A DNA stretch of 64,000 nt from Acidaminobacterium chupaoyuni (lineage in GTDB: Bacteria; Bacillota; Clostridia; Oscillospirales; Butyricicoccaceae), in assembly GCA_047936785.1 (NCBI GenBank), contig CP176394.1, one strand, 5' to 3'. Shown here in pieces: positions 40,047-46,887 of the stretch. The notes beneath the pieces were generated by a model. That model was not told the origin of the DNA, made no database searches, and saw only the letters and a list, made by a program, of their open reading frames with translations. Numbering within the stretch: the stretch's first letter is position 1; the number at the start of each line of letters is the position of its first letter. The position numbers and the translations under genes were made by a program.

Positions 40047-40912
40047 AGGATCAATTAAAAAAGATTTATCAAAGCATCCCCATCCCCGATGAATTGGGGG
40101 AACGGGTCGAGCGTGTTCTTTCCGAAAATATCCCCCGCCGGCGTATGCGCCCGTGGAAGAAGGTTCTGTTCTCGTTTGCGGCGTGCCTGTGCGCCTTTGT
40201 CCTATTTGTGAATGTCAGCCCCACCTTTGCCGCAAGCCTTTATGAACTGCCTGTGGTGGGCAATATGGCCATGATGTTCACCTTCCGTGAATATCATAAA
40301 ACCGATGATGCGAAAAATATCACCGTGAAAATCCCCGCCATCCGCAATGTGGGCGACAGCGCTTTGGAAAAGCAGATCAATAACCGCATCTTCGAAAAAA
40401 TGCAGATCTTGCAGGCGCAGGCGGAAAAAGACGCCGAAGATTATTTAGAAGCTTATAACGCCACAAAAAGCAAAAACGACCCGCCTTTCTGGAAAGTGGA
40501 TATCAATATCGATTATGAAATGAAATATTCCACCGAAAACACCCTTTCCTTTGTTCTCAATTCCGGCAGTGCCGCCGCGTCTTTCTTCATGCAGCAATAT
40601 TTCTATAATATCGATCTGAAAACCGGCAAAGATCTGACGCTGCACGACCTTCTGGGCGAAAACTACCGCGATATCTGCAACCAGACCGTTTATCAAGGCA
40701 TTAAAGACCGTGTTGCAAATGTGCCGGGTGCATTCTTCTTCACCAACGAAGATGAAGATACCTTGGATGATGATTTCGCTTTCAGCGGCATCACAGATGA
40801 CCAGAAATTCTATATCAATGAAAAAGGCCATGTTGTTTTGGTCTTCGAAAAATATTCCATCGCCCCCGGTTATATGGGCATTCAGGAATTCGAAGTGATT
40901 CCCGCCGCTTAG
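40043..40912 (+). CDS. rsiV: RsiV-like anti-sigma factor (DUF3298/DUF4163)
   Basis: A 289-residue single-pass protein. Residues 1-35 form the cytoplasmic sigma-binding part, about 38-58 the membrane helix (VLFSFAACLCAFVLFVNVSP), and the rest an outside domain with VGDSALEKQINNRIFEKMQI, a beta region (LSFVLNSGSAAASFFMQQYF), KTGKDLTLHDLLGENYRDI and FEKYSIAPGYMGIQEFEV. This is the DUF4163-DUF3298 layout of RsiV, which in Bacillus and Clostridioides binds lysozyme and is then cut to free SigV. The ATGA-type overlap with the sigma gene supports pairing. Confidence 0.87.
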   Translation: MKDQLKKIYQSIPIPDELGERVERVLSENIPRRRMRPWKKVLFSFAACLCAFVLFVNVSPTFAASLYELPVVGNMAMMFTFREYHKTDDAKNITVKIPAIRNVGDSALEKQINNRIFEKMQILQAQAEKDAEDYLEAYNATKSKNDPPFWKVDINIDYEMKYSTENTLSFVLNSGSAAASFFMQQYFYNIDLKTGKDLTLHDLLGENYRDICNQTVYQGIKDRVANVPGAFFFTNEDEDTLDDDFAFSGITDDQKFYINEKGHVVLVFEKYSIAPGYMGIQEFEVIPAA

Positions 40913-40929
40913 CCCTCAAGAATCGAAAA

Positions 40930-40970
40930 AGCCCTCAGGCAGCTTAAAACTGCCTGAGGGCTCTTATTAT
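40930..40970. terminator. Terminator after rsiV
   Basis: AGCCCTCAGGCAG pairs with CTGCCTGAGGGCT around a 7-base loop. T-rich sequence follows on both strands; alr converges from the other side. Confidence 0.85.
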
Positions 40971-41006
40971 TTTTGCCGTTAGATTGTCGAGATCCTTCTC
41001 GCTTTC

Positions 41007-42134
41007 TTACTTTTCATACACGCGCAAGACCGCGGGGCTGATGGCCGATAAAACGCTGTGAACATTTTGGTGAACGGTTTCCGCCAGTTCAAAAAGCGAT
41101 AACAGCCGACCGCTGTCATAACCCAGCAATGTCACCTCGTCGAAAAGCTTGCAATCGATATCCGTCACATCCACAAAGCATTGATCCATGCAGGTGCCTA
41201 AATATCTTGTCTTCACGCCGTGCACAACCACAGGCCCGAATTCCTGGGCCAGCATGCGGTTGAGGCCGTCGCCATAGCCCACCGAAACCGTTGCCACTCT
41301 GGTGGGTTTTTCGGCAACGAAATGGCGCAGATATCCCACGCTTTCACCGGGCTGAATGGTTTTGATGTTGGTGATGAACGCGCGCCATGTGGCGGGTTCC
41401 TCCACCCCCAGAGGGTTTGATTTGTCGCAAAGGTTGCTATAGCCCAAATAAAGGCTTCCGCATCTCACATGGGTGCAGCAATCCTCTTTCAGCCAAACTG
41501 TAGCACCTGTGTTGGCCACATGGATATACTGGGGCTCGATGCCAAAAGCGCGGATCTGCGCCAGCCCCTGTTCAAACAGCGCCATCTGCTGATGGGTATA
41601 AGCGCTCTCATATTTGCCGGCGGTGGCGAAATGGGTGAAAACGCCCACCACTTCCAAATTATCAAACTGTTTCAGATCGTTGAGCAGGGTTTCCAGATCT
41701 TCGCCCGGCTTCACGCCGATGCGGCCCAGGCCTGTCTCCAGCTTGATATGTATTTTAGCCGTCGTGCCCAGCTTGCGGCATTCATCGCTGAGGATCTCAG
41801 CGGTTTCTTTGTTGAAAACCGTGGTTTGAATTTGATAGCGCGGCGCATAGCGAAGCGCGTGGGGCGGCAGAGCGCCCAAAATCATCAAATCGGTCTTGAT
41901 GCCGGCTTCGCGGATGGCGATGGATTCCGCGATATGCGAATTGGCGATCAGGCGGATGTTGCATTTTTCCGCCAGCGCCCGCGCCACTTCCACCGTGCCA
42001 AGGCCATAAGCGTTGCTTTTCACAACGGGAATAATATCTTTTTTCTCGCCGATATGCTTTCTGATTTTTTCAATGTTGCCGCATATTTTATCTAAATCCA
42101 CTTGCAGATAAGAGTTGTAATACTTGAGATCCAT
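41007..42134 (-). CDS. alr: Alanine racemase
   Basis: A 375-residue PLP enzyme that makes D-alanine for the wall. The PLP lysine is in IPVVKSNAYGLGTVEVARAL near residue 39, HIKLETGLGRIGVKPGEDL near 150 is the conserved barrel motif, YIHVANTGATVWL near 205 binds PLP phosphate, and SVGYGDGLNR with YLGTCMDQCFVDVTDI near 315 are the C-terminal domain motifs; the second catalytic Tyr probably lies in SVGYLRHF near 268. An XRE-cupin regulator lies 87 bases upstream. A broad-specificity amino acid racemase remains possible. Confidence 0.9.
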   Translation of the reverse strand: MDLKYYNSYLQVDLDKICGNIEKIRKHIGEKKDIIPVVKSNAYGLGTVEVARALAEKCNIRLIANSHIAESIAIREAGIKTDLMILGALPPHALRYAPRYQIQTTVFNKETAEILSDECRKLGTTAKIHIKLETGLGRIGVKPGEDLETLLNDLKQFDNLEVVGVFTHFATAGKYESAYTHQQMALFEQGLAQIRAFGIEPQYIHVANTGATVWLKEDCCTHVRCGSLYLGYSNLCDKSNPLGVEEPATWRAFITNIKTIQPGESVGYLRHFVAEKPTRVATVSVGYGDGLNRMLAQEFGPVVVHGVKTRYLGTCMDQCFVDVTDIDCKLFDEVTLLGYDSGRLLSLFELAETVHQNVHSVLSAISPAVLRVYEK

Positions 42135-42221
42135 CTTTCGTTTCCTCCACCGGAACCAACCGCGTCTTTTTGTTATTCTATGCGCTTTTCTTAAAAGATA
42201 TCCATTGAGAAAGAAGCGGCC

Positions 42222-42767
42222 TTACCATGTGAAGGGCAGTTCACTCCAAACCGCCACACATTCTTCTTCATCGCTGTAATTGCTCAAATGATGGCGCACC
42301 GTGCTTTCGAAATAAATGCTGTCGCCCGGGTAAAGCACATATTCTTCTTCCCCGATGGTGACTTTCAGCGCCCCCGAAATGATATATCCGCATTCCACAC
42401 CCTCATGCGCCGCCAGACAAGGCTCGCTTTCTTCTGTATGAAAAACCACTTTATACATTTCGATGCGTCTGTCGGGGTTGGGCGTCAATAAATAATAATG
42501 ATTGCCTGTTCCCGAAACCATGCGATGTTCCCCGGCGCGCACCAAGGTCACCGCGTTTTTCTTTTTGTTTTCTTCAAAAAAATCCGATATATTCTCTTCC
42601 AGCGCGTTGCAAAGTTTCCAAAATACATAAATCGAAGGCACTGTGGTGTTGCGCTCGATCTGGCTGATCATGCCGGGGCTCACGCCCGCTTTTTCCGCCA
42701 AAACGGCGATGCTCATGCCCTTTTCTTTGCGGCATTTTTTGAATTTTGCGCCAAAATCAATATTCAT
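42222..42767 (-). CDS. XRE-family regulator with cupin sensor domain
   Basis: A 181-residue regulator: XRE helix-turn-helix at 7-62 (FKKCRKEKGMSIAVLAEKAG, VSPGMISQIERNTTVPSIYV) and a cupin_2 domain at 108-175 (EGVECGYIISGALKVTIGEE, YVLYPGDSIYFESTVRHHLS). This PuuR-like layout senses small metabolites, often amino-acid or polyamine related. It lies directly upstream of alr in the same direction and may control it. Start at 42767 has only a weak upstream site. Confidence 0.85.
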   Translation of the reverse strand: MNIDFGAKFKKCRKEKGMSIAVLAEKAGVSPGMISQIERNTTVPSIYVFWKLCNALEENISDFFEENKKKNAVTLVRAGEHRMVSGTGNHYYLLTPNPDRRIEMYKVVFHTEESEPCLAAHEGVECGYIISGALKVTIGEEEYVLYPGDSIYFESTVRHHLSNYSDEEECVAVWSELPFTW

Positions 42768-42994
42768 AAAGCGTCTTACACCCCCTCAAACTTGTTGGGC
42801 GCCGGAAAACCGTTTGATGGCTTTCCGCCTGCTGTCACTTTTTTTCACGAAGCATAGCTTTTTTGGGTTTTCTTTTCGCGGCAAAAGCAGGTTTTCTTTC
42901 GCTGTTTTTGCCTTCCGCATAATTCGCGACCTTATATAGAATATACCTTTTTTGCCCTGAAATCAATAAAAAATAGGCTGTTTCTCAATTTTTC

Positions 42995-43023
42995 TTGATT
43001 TTTTATCGATTTTCTTCTATGAT
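42995..43023 (+). promoter_or_regulatory. Sigma-A-type promoter upstream of the acetyltransferase
   Basis: TTGATT (42995-43000), 17-base spacer, TATGAT (43018-43023). It leaves a leader of about 118 bases before the next start. The rest of the 42768-43148 gap holds nothing else I can name. Confidence 0.6.
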
Positions 43024-43148
43024 AGGAACTACTTGTTTCTTGTGAAATGTGTTCGCAGCAAAGAAAAGATCGATGGGTTTGTATTGTCTATGCGTACATT
43101 CTTTTTAAAATTCCCGCTCGAACTTAAAAAAGAAAGGTGGTTTTCCGG

Positions 43149-43724
43149 ATGCACGATGAAATTCCCGAAAAAATTCTCGTCACCGCCCGCTGTTTTCTTC
43201 GGCCGCTTTGCCCCGAAGATCTGCCCGCTCTCGCTGCTATCATGCAAGACCCCGTCGCCATGAAGGCCTATGAGCGCGTTTTCACCGATGCACAGATCCT
43301 CGAATGGATCGCCCGCAATCAAAAGCGCTATTGTGAAAAAGGGATGGGTCTTTGGGCTGTCTGCCTGCAAACGGATGGCACGGTCATCGGTCAATGCGGC
43401 ATTGTGCCCCAAACCGAAAGCGGAGAATCGTTTCTCGAAATCGGTTATTTGTTCCGCCGCGCCTTTTGGCATCAGGGTTATGCCACCGAAGCCGCCGCGG
43501 CCTGCCGCGATCACGCTTTTCGCCGTTTCGGCTGCGACCGGGTGTGTTCCATCGTGAAGCATAATAATTTTGCCTCACAGGCAGTGGCGCGGCGCATGGG
43601 GATGAAAGTCAGCCGCCGGATCGTTTATGGCCCGCTGCTGAGCGATCAGCTGCACGATCAGTTCTGCATCACGCGCGGGGAATGGGCCGCGCTGGCCGAA
43701 AGCCCCTCCGCTTCTCGCCCGTAA
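43149..43724 (+). CDS. GNAT N-acetyltransferase (RimJ/RimL type)
   Basis: A 191-residue acetyl-CoA-dependent transferase of the Acetyltransf_3 type. RCFLRPLCPEDLPALAAIMQ opens the fold, GQCGIVPQTESGESFLEIGY then LFRRAFWHQGYATEAAAACR near residue 105 give the acetyl-CoA loop (Q/R-x-x-G-x-A equivalent HQGYAT), and VKHNNFASQAVARRMGMKVS is the usual N-x-x-S motif. ATG at 43149 follows AAAGGTGG. Target unknown; ribosomal proteins or small amines are typical. Confidence 0.85.
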   Translation: MHDEIPEKILVTARCFLRPLCPEDLPALAAIMQDPVAMKAYERVFTDAQILEWIARNQKRYCEKGMGLWAVCLQTDGTVIGQCGIVPQTESGESFLEIGYLFRRAFWHQGYATEAAAACRDHAFRRFGCDRVCSIVKHNNFASQAVARRMGMKVSRRIVYGPLLSDQLHDQFCITRGEWAALAESPSASRP

Positions 43725-43741
43725 CCGGGAAAAACCCACGC

Positions 43742-44554
43742 TCAGCGGCTCATTCTTTCCAGATGATCCACGGCGGCCGCAATGGTGTGGTGATCGCAAT
43801 CGGGCAAAATCACATCGGCGCTTTCTTTGATCGTTTCCACCGCGTTTTCCGGCGCAAAAGAAAGGGCCGCGCAGGCGATGAGTTCCCGATCGTTCAAACC
43901 GTCGCCCACCGTATACAGCCGATCGTGTGAAATGCCGCAAAAATCGCAGCTCAGGCGGGCGCCGGTTCCTTTATCCGCGCCGCCCATCATGATCTCATAA
44001 AAATAAGGCGACGAAAACTGCATCGTATAGCAATCGCCATATTTTTTCCGGCAATATTCTTCCACTTTCAAAAGTTCCTCATGCTCTGCGGTCAGGTTGA
44101 ATTTCACCCAGGGCGTGGGGATTTTTTCAATAGGACATTCTTTCAGCGGCAGCTTCACAAACTGAAAATGGCGCTGTGTGATGGGGCTGTTGTTGGCCAC
44201 GAATTCATCCTCCGCCAAAAAGACCTCCACCCCCATCTGCGGAAAAGTGCGAATCATATCCTGCGCGAATTCCAGCGCCTGTTTACTTTCCAGCGGCCGT
44301 TCCGCCACAGGGCGGCCGTTTTCAAAATCATAGATCACCGATCCGTTGAATAAAACGGCAGGGGCGTTCATTTTCAGCTTCGGCATGAAGTATTCCATCG
44401 CGCGTTTCACTCTGCCTGTCGCCACCGAAAATTTTCCGCCTTCGCGCATAAAATATTCGGCCGCCCGGGCGTTTTCGTCGCTGATTTCCCGGTTGCTGTT
44501 CAAAAAAGTGCCGTCCATATCCGTCAGCAGCATCATCCCGTCAAACTTTCCCAT
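43742..44554 (-). CDS. HAD superfamily phosphatase, Cof type
   Basis: A 270-residue HAD hydrolase. Motif I LLTDMDGTFLNSNREIS with the nucleophile Asp at 12, motif II SVATGRVKRAMEYF near 58, a C2 cap (about 80-190), motif III Lys in DKGTGARLSCDFCGI and motif IV VGDGLNDRELIACAALSFAP near 220. These Cof-type enzymes remove phosphate from sugar phosphates or cofactors such as PLP and FMN. One base separates it from rluD upstream, so it is in the lspA-rluD unit. Confidence 0.9.
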   Translation of the reverse strand: MGKFDGMMLLTDMDGTFLNSNREISDENARAAEYFMREGGKFSVATGRVKRAMEYFMPKLKMNAPAVLFNGSVIYDFENGRPVAERPLESKQALEFAQDMIRTFPQMGVEVFLAEDEFVANNSPITQRHFQFVKLPLKECPIEKIPTPWVKFNLTAEHEELLKVEEYCRKKYGDCYTMQFSSPYFYEIMMGGADKGTGARLSCDFCGISHDRLYTVGDGLNDRELIACAALSFAPENAVETIKESADVILPDCDHHTIAAAVDHLERMSR

Positions 44555-44555
44555 G

Positions 44556-45476
44556 TTATGCTCCTTTTCGCTTCAGCTTTTCCAAAAACGCTGTAAAATC
44601 CTCGGGCAGAGGGCATTCCAGAACCATTTTTTCGCCGCTTCGCGGGTGAATGAAAATCAGGCGTCGAGCATGTAAGCACTGCCCCTGTATGCCGGATCGA
44701 TCGTTTTTGCTGCCATAAACAGGGTCGCCCGCCAAAGGGTGGCCCAGTGATGCCATGTGCACTCTGATCTGGTGGGTGCGCCCGGTTTCCAGAATGCACT
44801 GCAAATGGGTGTATCCCGGGTATCTGCCCAACACTTTATAATGGGTCACCGCCTGCTTTCCCTGCGGGTTGATGGCCATTTTTTTTCGGTCTTTGGTGCT
44901 GCGGCCAATGGGGGCGTTCACTGTGCCTTCTTCCAGCCGCAGGGCCCCCAGCACAATGCATTCATATTCACGGTGCAGCGTATGATCGGCCAGCTGGGCC
45001 GAAAGCTTTCGATGGGCTTCATCATTTTTGGCCACGATCAGCAAACCGCTGGTATCTTTATCGATGCGGTGCACGATGCCCGGCCTCAGTTCGCCGCCGA
45101 TGCCCGAAAGGCTGCTGCCGCAATGCGCCAGCAGCGCGTTGACCAGCGTTCCCTCATAATTACCCGCGGCGGGATGCACTACCATCCCCTTGGGCTTGTT
45201 GATCACGATCACATCATCGTCTTCATAAACGATATCCAGCGGGATCTCTTCGGCTTTGGCTTCGATGGGCTTTGGTTCGGGGATCGTCACTTCCAGTTCA
45301 TCGCCGGCGCAAAGCTTATCTTTCTTTTTCATGGCTTTGCCGGCCCGCAAAACCAGCCCTTCTTCGATCAGCCGCTGGGCCATGCTGCGCGAAAGCTGAG
45401 GGAACAAAACCGTCAGCGCCATATCCAGGCGGCTGCCCTCTTGTTCCTGTTTAACGATCACTTTCTCCTGTTTCAT
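44556..45476 (-). CDS. rluD: Ribosomal large subunit pseudouridine synthase, RluD type
   Basis: A 306-residue RluA/RluD-family enzyme that converts uridines to pseudouridine, in RluD at 23S positions 1911, 1915 and 1917. An S4 domain (SRLDMALTVLFPQLSRSMAQ) precedes the catalytic domain with PGIVHRIDKDTSGLLIVAKN near residue 135, where Asp is catalytic. LETGRTHQIRVHMASLGHPL and GDPVYG near 240 are conserved. GGGAGG precedes the ATG. It overlaps the end of lspA by 26 bases. Bacillus YlyB has the same lspA neighbour; exact target sites are not certain. Confidence 0.92.
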   Translation of the reverse strand: MKQEKVIVKQEQEGSRLDMALTVLFPQLSRSMAQRLIEEGLVLRAGKAMKKKDKLCAGDELEVTIPEPKPIEAKAEEIPLDIVYEDDDVIVINKPKGMVVHPAAGNYEGTLVNALLAHCGSSLSGIGGELRPGIVHRIDKDTSGLLIVAKNDEAHRKLSAQLADHTLHREYECIVLGALRLEEGTVNAPIGRSTKDRKKMAINPQGKQAVTHYKVLGRYPGYTHLQCILETGRTHQIRVHMASLGHPLAGDPVYGSKNDRSGIQGQCLHARRLIFIHPRSGEKMVLECPLPEDFTAFLEKLKRKGA

Positions 45477-45960
45477 GCTCTTGCTTGCCTCCCGCCGTTT
45501 TCTCTTCTAAAAAGGCAAAATAAATCACAAGCAGCAAACCGCCCACCGTGATAAAAATATCCGCCACATTAAAAATCGCAAAATGGATCAGCTGAAAATC
45601 AAACAGATCCACCACAAAACCGCGCCATGCCCTGTCGATGGCATTGCCCACCGCGCCGCCGATGACAAACGCTGCCGATATCCAGCCGATTTTGCCGCGG
45701 ATATGGCCTTTCCGGGCCATCCAAAACAGAATGCCCACCATTGCTAAAGTCATCACAATAAAAAAGAGGCGTTTCCCCTCTAAAATGCTGAACGCTGCGC
45801 CGGTGTTCTGGGCATAAGTCAGCGCAAAGATGTTGGGCAAAATCGCAATGCTTCCTTTGGCTTGAAGCACTGTGCAGGCCCAATATTTCACCGCCTGATC
45901 CGCCGCCACAATGGCCGCGGCAACAGCGATCATTTTTCCGATTGGCTGTTTGGTTTTCAC
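45451..45960 (-). CDS. lspA: Lipoprotein signal peptidase (signal peptidase II)
   Basis: A 169-residue, four-helix aspartyl protease that removes signal peptides from lipoproteins such as MetQ and the DUF4358 protein in this window. Motifs: AAIVAADQAVKYWACTVLQA at the start, LTYAQNTGAAFSILEG near residue 50, then GGAVGNAIDRAWRGFVVDLF near 110 and HFAIFNVADIFITVGGLLLV near 130, holding the two catalytic Asp. I prefer GTG at 45960, 9 bases from GAGG; ATG at 45975 has no site. Followed by rluD, a classic pair. Confidence 0.93.
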   Translation of the reverse strand: MKTKQPIGKMIAVAAAIVAADQAVKYWACTVLQAKGSIAILPNIFALTYAQNTGAAFSILEGKRLFFIVMTLAMVGILFWMARKGHIRGKIGWISAAFVIGGAVGNAIDRAWRGFVVDLFDFQLIHFAIFNVADIFITVGGLLLVIYFAFLEEKTAGGKQEHETGESDR

Positions 45961-46030
45961 AAATCGTTTCCTCATTTTCGATGATATCCATAAAAGGTTC
46001 CTTTTCAGAAACCGCTCTCTTTTTTCGCCG

Positions 46031-46708
46031 TTAAACGGAACGGATCTCAATGTTTTCGGGCAGTTCTTCCTTTTGCAAAGGGTCATAGGCCCGCAAAAGT
46101 TTTCTCGCCTGCTCGGGCACCTCCGCCGCTTTTCCAAGGGGCCGCGTCATCATCCAAACCTGCGCGGCCTGCTCTGCGGCGCAGGCTGCATCCATTGCGT
46201 GCCACAGGCTGGCGCCATAGGCCACCTGACCGTGGTTTTGCAAAAAGGCCACTTCGTTTTCTTCGCCCAAAGCGTTCAGCGCCGCAAGGCCCAGTTCTTC
46301 GCTGCCCGGCATGGCAAAAGGCGCGGTGATAACGGGTTTTGAACAATAGCAACATAGTTCATGACTCACCAGAGGCAAAGGCGTTCCCAGCGCCGCCAGC
46401 GCTGTCGCATAAGGGGAATGGCAGTGAACAACGGCCCGCGCCTGCGGGAACCTGCGATAGATCGCCGCATGCATCCTCCATTCGCTGGAAGGCTGATATC
46501 CCCCTTCCACCAGGCTGCCGTTTGCATCGATCACCGCGATATCTTCCGCTTGTAAGCCGCGATAAGCCCTGGCGCTGGGTTTAATGGCGATCAGCCCTGT
46601 TTTGGGGTCGCGGGCGCTGAGGTTGCCGCCCGTATGCATTGTCATGCCGCTTTCCAGCAGCTGCATCCCATAAAAAACGATTTCCTCTCTCAGCGCTTTC
46701 AATAACAT
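46031..46708 (-). CDS. Class II aldolase / L-fuculose-phosphate aldolase family protein
   Basis: A 225-residue zinc enzyme of the FucA/AraD family. TMHTGGNLSARDPKTGLIAI near residue 22 is the phosphate and substrate loop, SSEWRMHAAIYRRFPQARAV contains the catalytic Glu, VVHCHSPYATALA near 92 the first two zinc His, and FLQNHGQVAYGASLWHAMDA near 153 the third. Substrate could be fuculose-, rhamnulose- or another sugar-1-phosphate, or methylthioribulose-phosphate. It sits between ileS and lspA in the same direction; no sugar pathway genes are nearby, so its role is open. Confidence 0.87.
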   Translation of the reverse strand: MLLKALREEIVFYGMQLLESGMTMHTGGNLSARDPKTGLIAIKPSARAYRGLQAEDIAVIDANGSLVEGGYQPSSEWRMHAAIYRRFPQARAVVHCHSPYATALAALGTPLPLVSHELCCYCSKPVITAPFAMPGSEELGLAALNALGEENEVAFLQNHGQVAYGASLWHAMDAACAAEQAAQVWMMTRPLGKAAEVPEQARKLLRAYDPLQKEELPENIEIRSV

Positions 46709-46832
46709 GGTTCTGCCCTTTCTTCGGCCTTCAAAAGCCGCCGTGTTTTCCGCCCGATCATGACCGGCGGCTTTCGGCGCCGCCCGCCTTTTCTTTTGCC
46801 TCGATCTTTTCTTCCCGGCGTGTTCTTTTAAG

Positions 46833-46869
46833 AAAAGCGGCAATTCCCATAATGGCAATTGCCGCTTTT
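46833..46869 (-). terminator. Terminator of ileS
   Basis: AAAAGCGGCAATT pairs with AATTGCCGCTTTT around 11 bases, followed by CTT on the minus strand. The aldolase gene therefore may need its own promoter. Confidence 0.75.
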
Positions 46870-46887
46870 TTCTCTTACAAAATCCGC

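Noticed and set aside
45599..46000. Possible frameshift at the start of lspA, because ATG in another frame at about 45991 has AAAAGGA
   Set aside because: The LspA frame has its own GTG start with GAGG at a normal distance and gives a protein of normal length.
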